DNA of 64,000 nt from Pholiota molesta (GCA_014925825.1 JACGCK010000152.1:45525-109524), one strand, 5' to 3'. Counted from the first letter of the stretch, positions 47,526 through 58,863 are shown. Numbers and translations: made by a program. Notes: generated by a model not told the origin, from the sequence alone.

Positions 47526-49048
47526 TTAATAGAAGCGATTGCTCATAGGAATCGTCCCATCAACCAGGCGCCGGTGTAGGATGTTGCTGGTGAAAGATGA
47601 CCACTGGAAAGAATATAGAGAGAAATTAATGCAAGGTGCCGAGACTCAAATGAAAATGATTTGGAACACTCACTCCATTGCCAATAAAGACAGCTGCTTT
47701 GCGTGCGATTTCCATGTCCACAGCCATCCCAACGTCCTTGCCCTCCATGTCAAGCTTGAGATCGCGACTCGTAGCGACTACTCTCCATCCGTCGGCCTTC
47801 ATAGTCTTTCTGACCTCTTCCAACCATTCGCTTTCGTCATTTGTCAGAATATATAGGACATCGATTTCTCTTTTTTGCCCCCTGATTCCTCGACAGCCTT
47901 CAAATAATCTGTCCTTGAATCCCGTATCTTCTGTAAGATCGCCTCATCGGAAGGTAGACAGTGCTTCATGTACAGGGCTTCGTTTTCAGGCGAGTTCTTC
48001 CCGTATGACCCTCCACTGGGAGGAGTGAATTTATCCGGTAAAAATTCGTGCAGATTCCAGCTGTAGAATGTCGAATTCCAATCGGAGAGCGAAACACATG
48101 CCTCCTTGAAGTCGCCTCTGCGCAGATGGATGGCCAGCATTCGACTATAAGGGTCAGAAACTCCGGTCTCCCAGCGACTGGCATGGAACAGCTGCTTGTT
48201 ATTCTCCAAGTTTCGCTCGACCACCGGAGATGTGCCCAAAAGACGGGAAACGGGCGACTTCGAGAATTCGTCCCATAGTGAGAGTACCCTTGTTGATCCC
48301 CATAGCCAGAGATCAAATACTTGAGGAAAATTGTCTTCGGATCGGTCGACTTGTTGAATTTCGATGCATGACTCTGGGGCTTCGAGAAGGAGCTTCTGCC
48401 ACACAGCAAAAGTTCGTTGCCAGGCAAGTTGTTCAGAGGGGGCTTGACATCGCGTGTGGAGATGATACGACGTTTTTCTGGTGGGCAGACTACTTCGTAC
48501 CATTTTTCGGAGATGGAGCGAGGTGCAGGGTCATTTGGTTCCCAAGGGCCACCGACAGTGGGTCCAGAAATGAGCGCAGAAAGTGGGGTTCGTGGGGGCC
48601 ATTCGTAGGCCTTGGAAGGTGGCCAAGGGTAGTATTCCCCTTTCCATACATAGTCAGAAAATACATAGGAGCGGTTGGACTTGTATGCGAGATGGGTATT
48701 CATAAGTCTGAGAAGGTCCACGTCAACTGAACATGGAGTCTGGGAAAACAAAACAGAAAAAAGAACACACAATTCGTTCAAAACATTATTCCATCCCAGC
48801 TGCTGAATTTGACATTCGAATTTGACATAGCGCCCGTCCTTTCCTTCGGGGAATGGCAGGTCGAGGTTGTGCTGCGGGAGATTCTGCTCAGCCTGGCGAA
48901 TGGCTTCGTATCGAGGTGGAAAGTCTGAATCGGTGTCGCGGTTGTACAGAGTCCAGGTGGCCAAGGCGCCGAGAGCAATCGCCAGCCATAGCAGACTACG
49001 CTGGTATCTCCTGGAATGTGCTACCAGCCGATAGAACGAGCTGAACAT
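47526..49048 (-). CDS. O-fucosyltransferase-like glycosyltransferase, paralog 2
   Basis: Paralog of 36782-38388, about 463 residues, with exons 48771-49048, 47674-48707 and 47526-47603. The start MFSSFYRLVAHSRRYQ precedes a single anchor (SLLWLAIALGALATWTLY). Conserved blocks are GRYVKFECQIQQLGWNNVLN, SNRSYVFSDYVWKGEYYPWP, RIISTRDVKP, LAIHLRRGDFKEACVSL, VGMAVDMEIARKAAVFIGNG and WSSFTSNILHRRLVDG. Two single bases are missing: one in the G5 run at 48438-48442 (Lys-Pro-Pro region) and one in the T-run at 47869-47874 (Gly-Lys-Lys region). An upstream in-frame start exists, but the anchor is best placed from 49048. Same orientation as paralog 1, with the SDR cluster between them. Confidence 0.75.
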
Positions 49049-49356
49049 GTCGCCAGGGCGGTGGACAGTACCGGCGGTGGAATGGCAGCCTGCAGGTGTT
49101 CCACACTGGTTCAACAACTGACGCAAAATTCCACGTGCGGCATCTATTTTTATTGGCGACCAAGCTTTTGAGTTTAGGCACAAGCCAAGATTTTAATCGG
49201 ATCAACAATCGACGAGTCCGACGCTCTTCTTTCTTCGAAATGGCCAGCCTATCGATTGGGAAACCTCAACTCTAGATCTTCCAGCTTTCTTGAATCTCAA
49301 GCTCTCGTTTCTAGAGCAAAGATAATGTAACAAACGCTCAATTAAGAATTCGAAAA

Positions 49357-52300
49357 ATGGCCAAAAAATCATCAGCTGCTGCTGCGAAGGCAGCGAAGAA
49401 AGCAAAAGCCGTCGAAAAAGTGGAAAGGAAAGAGACGAAGAAAGTGCTGAAGACAAAGGGGACTGCCAGCTCAACGTCTGCGACGAAGGGAAAATCCAAG
49501 GCGAAGAAAGCCAATGACTCTGATACAGACGATGACGATCTCGAAGGGATCTTGGAAAGGGTACGTCGGCCTGCTACATCAGAACACTATCGAGACTGAC
49601 CTCTACATCGATCAGTAGATGCGAAAAGAATGGGAGGTAGCACATACAGTGACCGAAGAACTCGTTGAAGGACCCCCCTCGCGACGCGCAAACGCTACTC
49701 TGACAGCATGTCCAAATGGAAATCACCTGTGGTGTATTGGCGGAGAATTCTTCAGTGAGGATGGCAGAGCAGTGAGTCCTCTCAGTTACTTGATTCGTAC
49801 AACCCTAATATAATACACTGAAGTATTTCTACAATGATGTGTTTAGATATACACCAGAGAAAGATGAATGGAGGAAGTTCGTCTCTCCTACATGTCCAGG
49901 GCCCAGATCTGCTCATGCCGTTGTAGCATCTCCTGGGGGAGGAGGAAAGCTTTTTCTATTTGGTAAGTATATTGTAACCCTTTGGTTGATTCATGGTCGC
50001 TAATTTTCTATCGCTGATCTCAGGAGGGGAATTTTCTTCATTGCATCAGAATACATTCCATCATTATCGCGATTTTTGGTGTTTCGACATTGCCACACAT
50101 TCATGGGATCGTATAGATACAAAAATACGCCCCAGCGCACGATCAGGTCATCGGTAAACATACTCATCTCAAAATTTTCGCTTTTCCATTTTGCTAACAC
50201 CCACCTACAACAGAATGGCTGTCTGGAAACATTTAATCATCCTTTTGGTGGATTTTATGACCCTGGGGTCGTTAGTAAGTTGTAGCCACCCATATGCGAT
50301 TGTTAGCTTCTCACTGCTACACTTTCCCATCTAGCCCGTTATCTAAACGATCTATGGATTTTGATACCCAAGAGTATACATGGACACAGGTTGAATTCAA
50401 GGCAACAGAAAACCGCCCTCGTAAGTACACCCTAGGATACATTCGTCAATTTGACCAACTGGCTGGCATTTTCTGCAGCCCTCGAAGCGGATTTTCTTTT
50501 TTGCCCTGCGCCGATGGGATTATTCTTCATGGCAAGTTTTTTCTCATTGACGATGTAATATTTGTGCTCATAAATTCTTGCAGGCGGATATTGCAAGGAA
50601 TACATGAAGGGAAAAGGCCAGTTGGTGTTATGCTGGAGGACACATGGTTACTCAAGTAGGCTTCACTTTTATGTTCGTTCATTACTTTGACTAACGCGGC
50701 CATTGCAAAGGATCACCCTTCCTTCTGACGCTGTACCCACAACTCCTACAGCCCAGGCATCCAAATCGGGCGTTGCCTCCACGTCCACTGCCTCTAAATC
50801 ATCAGCCAAATCCAAGCCATCGTCTTCCAAGACACCTCCTGCGTTATTCAAGTGGGAGAAACGTAAGAGGCCTTCTGAGCATATGCGCCATGCCTTCGAG
50901 CGGTTGTACGATGACACTCTGGCCATCGAAGGGAATGGGTATCCTTTTTGGCGGGGTGACAGATGAAGACACCAGTGAAGAACAGTTGGAGAGTTTGTTT
51001 TGGAATGACCTGTGAGCACCATTCCTTACCGTAGATCTCGCTGGTTACTGATGTCCTTTTCAAAGATATGGATACCAGTTAACGGGCAAGGGGAAATGGA
51101 CGAGTATGACGCTGAAGAAACCGAAGGCTAAAGTTGGAAAAAAGAGTGAGAAAAAGAAGCAACAGCAGCAAAAGGAGTTGTCGAGAAGTGGGTACAGGAT
51201 GTTGACAGTGATGAAGACGCCTACGCTGAAGATGGTCAAACCGTATGTCTAATTTTTATATCTTGTTTTGACAATCATTTATCAGGTTTCTCCACAGGCT
51301 TCGCCTGCTCCAACCAAAATACCTACCAGCTCCCAGCAAATATCGGCCAAGCCCCTGAAATAAAACTGATCCCGATGATCCTCTCCTTACAATTCCACTC
51401 CCTCGATATAACACATGCTTGCTGTCCTCCGCAATACACTGTACATGTGAGCTCTCTTAAATCTCACTGCTCTACTGAAGTTGAATTTCTCACTGTGTTG
51501 TTAGTTATGGCGGCATTTACGAGCGTGGTTCGCGTGAATATACCCTGGATGATTTCTATTCTCTGCCTCTCGACAAAATGGATCGATACACATGCTTAAG
51601 AAGAGCGATGTCGTCATACCAGAAGGCGATGTCGAGAGCAGCAGTGACGAGGATGGTGAAGACGATTCAAACGAAGACGAGGAAGAAGCCAGCGATGCGG
51701 ATGACGAATCAGATGGCGCCGAGACCTTGGTCGATGAAGATGTGAGAGAATTGGAAAAGGGAGCGGCAATTTACGACACCATCAACGCCTTGAAAAAAGC
51801 CATTCTTGAGGAAGAAGAAGAGGCAGAGTTGGACGATGTGTCTCTAGTCCCTGATATCAATACGGAGGAGGAGCAGGTAAATTGGCCGTATATGATCTGG
51901 ATATTTTCTTTTGTTGACCAAAAATGCAGAATGATCTACGTCAACAGGCAAATGCCTTTATGGGTGTTGCGAAAGATACCACTCGTTCGGCGGAGGATGT
52001 TCAAAGCACTCCACTGCCTGGAGAAACATTGGCTATGTTCTATGCTCGCTCTCGTGAGTTGGATAATAAACTCGTTATTATTACTATTATTGATGTATGA
52101 TTCTATTCTCAGGCGAGTACTGGACTCAAAAGGCTCACGGGAGCAGCGATAATAAAGGGAAACAGCTGCGTAGGGATGGATTTGCACTTGCGGAAGAGCG
52201 TTATGGTACGTCATTTGCAACAGTGGATGGGTTTCCCTTATCTCAAGTACATTCATATTCTTTGTGTAGCCATCTACAAACCCATTCTAAAGAAGTAGAG

Positions 52301-52405
52301 AAAATCCTAGAGGAAGCAGGTTTGGATGAGGAAGAAATGAGGAGAGGTGCTGCTGGAGGGCCGGCAGCTTCTGGTGCGACAGGAGAAAGTAGGAACAGAC
52401 GGTAG
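49357..52405 (+). CDS. KEL3: Kelch-repeat protein, KLHDC4/Kel3-like
   Basis: Cytosolic beta-propeller protein of the KLHDC4 / yeast Kel3 type with a C-terminal DUF4110 segment. It opens with a basic MAKKSSAAAAKAAKKAKAVE, then Kelch blades: HLWCIGGEFFSEDGRA, YNDVFRYTPEKDEWRKF, KLFLFGGEFSS, RDFWCFDIATHSWDRI, YLNDLWIFDTQEYTWTQVEF, YGGIYERGSREYTLDDFYSL. An acidic Asp/Glu region follows, then YARSREYWTQKAHG and LRRDGFALAEERY (DUF4110). First exons are 49357-49560, 49619-49771 and 49825-49962; about a dozen in all, one intron with a GCAAGT donor near 50532. Single bases are missing near 50240, 50357, 50480, 50615, 50936, 51412 and 52291, nearly all in homopolymers. The function of this family is poorly defined. 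Confidence 0.82.
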
Positions 52406-52732
52406 CAACCCAGTAGTATACTATCCTGGTCGGAACATGAATCTAATATCTATTGGATAGCCTATCCATACTTTACTATTGACCATTGGGTTAAATTGTG
52501 CACATTCCTAGCCGTTTTCCTATTCATTAGTTGCTATTACGCCAACGAAACGCCAACGGAATAATTCATAGATCGATGGCGGGTAGTTTAAGAGGGCCAT
52601 CGTGTACTCTGCTGACCCTCATGTGGATGTCTTCCTGTGAAACTGAAGCGCTGAGCCTGTATGAACTAATACTGGCAGATTAGGTTATGGTGATATCATT
52701 TCAAAGTAACTATAATTGGCCGTCCATGCTGT

Positions 52733-53554
52733 CTACCAAGGGAATTCCTTGCCATTCCAGTCAACAAACAGCCCAGTCGGTCCGTCTTGTCCAGAAGAGC
52801 CCAAGGAACTATAGATTTGCCCCATCTACGGTACTCTTTCCCCTTGGCCGTGGAAGTTCAACTTGGTCGACGTATATCCAGGCGTAACCAAGTTCACTTT
52901 GATGTTGTCCTTCTTCAGCTCGTGCGCAAGCGCGATCGAGTACGAGTTCATGGCGGCCTTGCTGGTGTTGTATGCGACGACGTGTAGAACACCTTCGGGG
53001 CCAGCCATATACGAGTTGGAGGCCATGTCGGTGCTGACATTGGCGATCACCCCGTTGGACGATTTGCGAGGAGGGAAGGAAGGTTTGCGTGGTTGGATGT
53101 TTCCGAACAAGTTTGTCTCATCGTTTCGCGGATAACGTTTATATCGATAGTGGTAGCATTTGATCCGCGTCGAATCTGGCGATGCCTGCATTGTTGACGA
53201 GGACATCAAGGTGCCTTCGGCGGTTTCGATCGTTTCTTTGGCTGCCTTGATTGTGTCCAGCTTGGTTACATCAATCACAATGGGCTTAACTGTCTTGAGC
53301 CCTCTTCGTGGAGTTTCTCGCTGTAAAAATGTGAATAGATCGGACTAGATTAACAAAGCAGAATGAACGTACGCAGCCTCCTTGCCAGAGGCTTCCCTCC
53401 TGGCACCGAGGTAAACAGTGTGGCCCTTCTCGCGAGGAGACGCGTTAACTCGAATCCAATACCAGCATTGGCACCTGCATGAAAATCAATTAGAACTGAA
53501 TAAGCGTGGCGGGTCGAGCAATAGACATACCAGTTACGAGGATGATTTCGACAT
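52733..53554 (-). pseudogene. SDR F, copy of SDR G with many one-base deletions
   Basis: Near-identical inverted copy of SDR G (54813-55650), keeping its three-exon plan, ATG (53554) and stop (52733). Readable parts are KLDTIKAAKETIETAEG, SSNGVIANVSTDMASNSYMA, VAYNTSKAAMNSYSIALAHE and NLVTPGYTSTKLNFHGQG. Relative to G it lacks about 15 single bases spread over all exons, for example in the AAAA after the start codon, near 52795, 52819, 52847, 53070, 53100 and 53125. I found no inserted base. The reading frame is destroyed as written. See the findings for why this may not be biological decay. Confidence 0.8.
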
Positions 53555-53633
53555 GTTTTGTAAAGTGGTAATCAGATGATGTGAATCGAGTGTTGGGGAG
53601 TGAATGAAGATCTGAGCCAAGTTATGGCCAGCC

Positions 53634-53639
53634 TTTATA
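53634..53639 (-). promoter_or_regulatory. TATA box of SDR F
   Basis: TATAAA (minus strand) about 80 bp upstream of the ATG at 53554, in register with the element of SDR G. Confidence 0.5.
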
Positions 53640-53817
53640 GACGTCCTGTTGCAGAGCCTTCAGAATCGGTAACATACACAAGTTCATTGAGGTCATAGTG
53701 GTTATCATTTCAAGGTAGGATCCATCCGCATCCGGTTGGGTGGCATGACGGCACTGACGGCAGCCGGCTTGATGTGATCAACGCGTCAACGTTCAACTGT
53801 CCTCTCTTCCGCACTTT

Positions 53818-54235
53818 CTTTTGTTGACCAACAATCCAGAATGATCTACTTCACCAGGCAAAGGCCTTTATGGGTGTTGCGAAAGAAATCACTCGTTCGG
53901 CGGAGGATATGCAAAGCACTCCGCTGCCTGAAGAAAATTTGGCTATGGTCTAAGTATGCCCGCTCTCATGAGTTCGTATATCCTGTAGTCGAAGATGAAT
54001 GCAAGATTTATTGTATGGCCTATCTAGTAATGCTTATACTATTAACCATTGGGTTAAGATTGTCTTGCCTAGCCAGTGATATCCCTATTCATTGTTGCTT
54101 TTACGCCAACGGAATAACTTCAAAGATCGATAGCGGGTATTTAAAATATTTTTATGAAGGCCCATCCGTGTACTCTTGCTGTACACCATCATGGTGGATA
54201 TCTTGCTGTGAGAACTGAATCGCTGAGCCCGTATA
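53818..54235 (+). pseudogene. duplicated 3' fragment of the Kelch gene
   Basis: Matches the region from the last introns of the KLHDC4-like gene (about 51911) through its 3' flank to about 52670, with an internal deletion. The match starts with TTTTGTTGACCAA and includes CCTTTATGGGTGTTGCGAAAG and CACTCGTTCGGCGGAGGAT. It lies between the two arms of the SDR inverted repeat and cannot encode the domain by itself. Confidence 0.8.
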
Positions 54236-54722
54236 GGACGGTCTTCTTTTGAGCTTGGCAGCAAGTGCGCGCCAGTGAGGATCTGGTATTAGTAAAGGGA
54301 AGGTAAGGCCAAGAAGAATGGAGAAAGGAGTGACAGCCAAGCTGGCGAGCCCATCGGAACTGAGGTAGACACACACTGAAGGAGGCTGTCCTCAGAAAAC
54401 GTCGACATAAGTAATATTCGGTTCGGCGGATACACGAAAGCCTCTACATAGTAAATACCCGTATGAACCTCATCGTACCGACGGTATCCAGCGCCATGGA
54501 TGATTCATGCGCATGCAAGAGAAGAATTAGACATGGCTAGTTGACTCCTGGCCGAGTTGACGCGTCGCTGTCGATCACATCAAGCCGGCTGCCGTCAGTG
54601 CCGTCATGCCACCCAACCGGATGCGGATGGATCCTACCTTGAAATATGATAACCACTATGACCTCAATTAGCTTGTGTAGGTTATCGATTCTGAGATCTG
54701 AAGGCTCTGCAAATAGGACGTC

Positions 54723-54728
54723 TATAAA
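54723..54728 (+). promoter_or_regulatory. TATA box of SDR G
   Basis: TATAAA 90 bp before the ATG at 54813. Confidence 0.5.
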
Positions 54729-54812
54729 GGTTGGTCTTAACTTGGCTCAGATCTTCATTCACTCCCCAACACTCGATTCACACCATCTGATTACCTACTT
54801 TACAAAGTAAAC

Positions 54813-55650
54813 ATGTCGAAAATCATCCTCGTAACTGGTATGTCTATTCACTCGACCCGCCACGCTTTGTTCAGTTTTAATTGATTCTCATGCAGGTGCC
54901 AATGCTGGTATTGGATTCGAGTTAACACGTCTCCTCGCTGAGAAGGGCCACACTGTTTACCTCGGTGCCAGGAGGGAAGCCTCTGGCAAAGAGGCTGCGT
55001 ACGTTCATTCTGCTTCGTTAGTCTAGTCCGATCTATTCAACAGTTTTGACAGCGAGAAACTCCACGAAGAGGGCTTGAAGACAGTTAAACCCATTGTAAT
55101 TGACGTAACCAAGCTGGACACAATCAAGGCAGCCAAAGAAACGATCGAAGCCGCCGAAGGACACCTTGATGTCCTTGTCAACAACGCAGGCATCGCCAGA
55201 TTCGACGCAGATCAAAATGCTACCACTATCGATATAAACGTTATCCGTGAAACGATCGAGACAAACTTGTTCGGAAACATCCAGACCACGCAAACCTTCC
55301 TTCCCCTCCTCCGCAAATCATCCAACGGGGTGATCGCCAATGTCAGCACCGACATGGCCTCCAACTCGTATATGGCTGGTCCCGAAGGTGTTCTACACGT
55401 CGTCGCATACAACACCAGCAAGGCCGCCATGAACTCGTACTCGATCGCGCTTGCGCACGAGCTGAAGAAGGACAACATCAAAGTGAACTTGGTTACGCCT
55501 GGATATACGTCGACCAAGTTGAACTTCCACGGCCAAGGCGGAAAGAGTACCGTAGATGGGGCCAAATCTATAGTTCCTTGGGCGCTTCTGGACAAGGACG
55601 GACCGACTGGGCTGTTTGTTGACTGGAATGGCAAGGAATTCCCTTGGTAG
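54813..55650 (+). CDS. short-chain dehydrogenase/reductase G
   Basis: Intact SDR of 241 residues with exons 54813-54837, 54896-54998 and 55053-55650, the first two lengths matching A, B, D and E. Motifs are TGANAGIGFELTRL, VYLGARREASG, DVTKLDTIKAAKETI, LDVLVNNAGIARF, VIANVSTDMASNSY, the catalytic AYNTSKAAMNSYSIALAHEL and NLVTPGYTSTKLNFHGQGG, ending WNGKEFPW. It is the most divergent member of the local family and the template for the broken inverted copy F. Probably a soluble NAD(P)-dependent reductase; substrate unknown. Confidence 0.9.
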
Positions 55651-55914
55651 ATAGCGATGGAGTAACGGCACTTTGAAATGATATCCACCATGACATGAAT
55701 CTGCAGTGTATTAAGTCTAGGGGTAACAAAATGAGGGATCGACGTCTTTCAAGTTAAATGTTTGAACAGCAAGGGAATTTCCTTGGTGATGTCATGGATT
55801 GATCCGGCCCGGGCTCTGTCGCGCCATTTAGCGCGATTTGCAAGCCATTCGCAAGTTATTTGCGAACTCCGAGTTGGATGGACGAACTCAACCCATGCGC
55901 TCAGAACTCACGCC

Positions 55915-58173
55915 ATGGCTTCATCCTCAAAAGCCGCCCTTCTGGCCAGCGCAACCCCGCAGGCTGACTACGGCACCACTGCCCCTCACCCCGACCCAGC
56001 TACGGCCCATGATTCACCGTCGCCCACCCACAGCACCCTCCAGCGCGGCCTATCCGCGCGCCAGGTCCAGATGATCGCTATCGCTGGGACCATCGGCACA
56101 GGCCTCTTCCTGGGCACCGGCAGGTCGCTCGCGCAGGGCGGGCCCGCGAGCATGCTCATCTGCTACTCCGTCGTCGGCTTCATTGTATATGTTACGCTGC
56201 TTCTCCTTGGGGAGATGGCGACGCAGTATCCGGTGGCGGGCTCGTTCAATGCGTATACAACGCGCTTTTTCTCGCCGGCATATGGATTTGCGCTGGCGTG
56301 GAACTATTGGTTCAACGATGCTGTTTCTGTAGCGTCGGATCTTACGGCGGCGCAGCTCGTGCTGCAGTTCTGGAAGGTAGAGGATGCATGGATTGTGAGC
56401 GTCGTGTTCTGGGTGTTCCTTGTTGGGGTGAATGCACTGCATGTTAGAGGGTATGGTGAATTAGGTAGGTCTTCACCGTCGTTGTCGTCGAGCTGTTAGA
56501 TTACTGATATACAGTTTGCAGAATATTGGCTTTCGTCGCTGAAAATCGTCACTGTCATTCTTTTCATAATCATAGGGGCCTTCGTGAATGTGGGCTTCAA
56601 CTCTGAACATGTGTTCATAGGCTTCGACAACTGGAGGATACCAGGTGCACCTTTCGTCGGCGGGTTTGGTGGATTTGCGAGGGTGTTTGTCACTGCCAGT
56701 TTTGCGTGTGGGTGTTCCAATATTTTCCCCATTTCTATGATATTCATCTACCTGTCTTCTTAGTTGGCGGCACAGAAAGTCTCGGCATAACAGCTGGGGA
56801 AACAAAGAATCCTTCGAAAAATATGCCACGAGTAGTCAATCTTGTTTTCTGGAGGTATGAAGACACTGACTACAACATAAATAAGAACCCAAACTAATTG
56901 CATCGCTCCTAGAATTATGATTTTCTATGTTCTGACTATCTTAATAATTGGGTTAAATGGTATTATCCAAATTCTGAATGCTCTAGTGTCCATTGACTAA
57001 TGATACACCAGTGCCTTGGGACTACCCGACCTATCAAATAGAAGCACAACAACTTCGCCATTCACAATTGTATTCAAATCCGCTGGGTCATGTAACTAAT
57101 TTTTCAATACTTCCATGCATCCCATAAATTTGACGGTAATCTTGCCATAGCCGTGGCGGCATCGTTTATGAACACGGTAATTCTTACATCGGTACTATCG
57201 GCAGGGAACCATGCTTTGTTCGCGGGCACGCGAGTTCTTTACGGTGATTTCTTTCTAATATCGTCGCTTTTCGAACTGCCCTGATGTGCGGAATAGGTTT
57301 GTCGGTGACTACCCCACGCCAGGCTCCCAAGATATTCTCATGGACCACTTCCGCTGGAACGCCGCTTCCGGCTCTCGCCATGACGAGCAGCATCAGTGTC
57401 CTGTGTTTCTTCACCAGCTTCATTGGCAGTGGCGAACTTTGGGGCTGGCTGCAGAATATCGTCGGGGTTTCGAATCAGGTGCGTAAAATCGTGATATTCT
57501 GCCTGAAGGAAAATTCAACTCGATCCTGTTTCTCAGATTGCTTGGCTGTCGATTGGTCTTTCCAGTTGGAGATTCCGTAAGGCGTGGATCAAGCAAGGTC
57601 GCCCGCTAGGAGACCTCAAATATCGGTCTTCGTGGACGTGGCCATGGGGCCCACCTTTTGTTGTAAGCGCATCGTACCTTTTGTCTTACTGCCCATTCAT
57701 TCTGGAAATTTTTAGATAATCTCCGTTTCCATTCTCATTCTGAGTATGTCTCCCAAATATTATGTCCCTTACGAGAGTCTTAGACGTTCTTTTCTAGTAC
57801 AAGGATGGTCCTCTGTGATTCCAATATTCTCTCCAATCGACTTCGTCTCTTTCTACGTGGAAATTCCTATCATTGTCATCATGTTTATAGCTTGGATGGC
57901 ATTCAAACGCCCTGCGCCTCCGCTTCCTACTATATCCCCCAGATCGACGCCCGAACGTCGTTGCTTTCGTTGGACTCGCAAGGGCGTCGCGATTCGAGGA
58001 CATCCATCCCACAAAGAAGGTCACAGTTCCATGATCTCGTTGATGTGAATAGCGTGAATCTGTATATCGATGAGTACGAGGAAGAAGAGCAAGAGGTTGA
58101 GCAAGATCAAGTGACGAAACGGCTCAACTCGAAGGGAAGGCTGTTTTGGTCTTTGTACTATTGGTTGGTGTGA
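55915..58173 (+). CDS. amino-acid permease (APC/YAT family)
   Basis: Plasma-membrane amino-acid/H+ symporter of the fungal YAT type, about 12 membrane spans. It opens MASSSKAALLASATPQADYG. TM1 carries the substrate-binding glycine motif IAIAGTIGTGLFLGTGRSLA. Later landmarks are LGEMATQYPVAGSFNAYTTR, NYWFNDAVSVASDL, GGTESLGITAGETKNPSKNM, SAGNHALFAGTRVLYG and SNQIAWLSIGLSSWRFRKAW formed across an intron. The tail has VDVNSVNLYIDEYEEEEQEV, typical of this group. Early exons are 55915-56464, 56522-56707, 56764-56854, 56913-56959 and from 57012. Single bases are missing near 57027 (before SNRSTTTSP) and near 57955, after which the genuine C-terminus is read to 58173. Substrate specificity is not predictable. 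Confidence 0.85.
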
Positions 58174-58327
58174 TGTTCTTATGCGCACATCGGGACTAGT
58201 TTATACCACATTGGATCTAGTAGTTGTAAAAACATGTACATAGTTTATTTATCAGGAACGATATGGAGGAGGGTATTAACGCGTCAGGTGTAAATCTGAA
58301 GTATGTAGACTCCTCAGGCCTCAGCAC

Positions 58328-58863
58328 TCAGTAATCACTATCGGCGTCAACTCTGCGGCTACTAGAGCGACCTGTTTTTTGACTGGAGTTTTTGCGATGA
58401 ACATCCCTATGTCTAACGACCACATTCCAGCCCTCAAAGCGAACGCGGCCCAGCTCCTCAACGAACGCCACACTCCGGTGTTTGCCCAACTCGCAGCACA
58501 CCCCACGCTCAGCGCCCCGACCCCACTCGCGCCTGCCTCCTCCGCCGGCGAGCGGATCGCGGCGCAGGTCTCCTGAAAGCGCTGCTGCACGCGCTCGTCC
58601 GCAAAGAAGGCGTCCCTGAGCGCTTTGGAGAGTCCTGTATGGCCGGTGCGGACGCTCTTGGGCGGGTTGGGCAACGCGCGGAGGTCGAATGCCAGGTCGG
58701 GCGCGGGGAGGAGGGGCCCGAGGCGATGCCCGTAGGAGGTTATGTGGATTGTGGGGAGGTCGTTTTCGGTGGGGCGTGTGTGGTTTTGATTGGTGGGGAG
58801 TGGGTCGTCTTGGGAGGGTCCTTCGAGTCCGCCTTCGACGTGACATGGGTGGGGGGATGTCAT
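58328..58863 (-). CDS. RapZ C-terminal-domain-like protein
   Basis: Small protein of about 178 residues similar to the C-terminal domain of bacterial RapZ (ATP_bind_2 family), without the N-terminal P-loop domain. The start MTSPHPCHVEGGLEG is the first in-frame ATG. Conserved blocks are IHITSYGHRLGPL, LAFDLRALPNPPKSVR, HTGLSKALRDAFFAD and, in the second frame, CELGKHRSVAFVEELG followed by VVVRHRDVHRK, corresponding to the GxHRSV signature of RapZ. A missing G in the run read as CCCC near 58499 separates the two frames. In bacteria this domain binds small RNA or metabolites; the role in fungi is unknown. Single exon. Confidence 0.72.

Larger units (their letters stand above)
52690..55700. repeat. 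long inverted repeat, about 1.1-kb arms
   Basis: The left arm (about 52690-53800) and right arm (about 54570-55700) are reverse complements, each with a whole SDR gene plus about 240 bp of promoter (shared GCCGGCTGCCGTCAGTGCCG and CCGGATGCGGATGGATCC blocks). The spacer of about 770 bp contains the Kelch-gene fragment. The arms are about 95 % identical apart from the one-base gaps in the left arm. Confidence 0.85.

Noticed and set aside
40101..55650. Secondary-metabolite gene cluster
   Set aside because: Only SDRs are present; no polyketide or peptide synthase, terpene synthase, P450, regulator or dedicated transporter lies among them.
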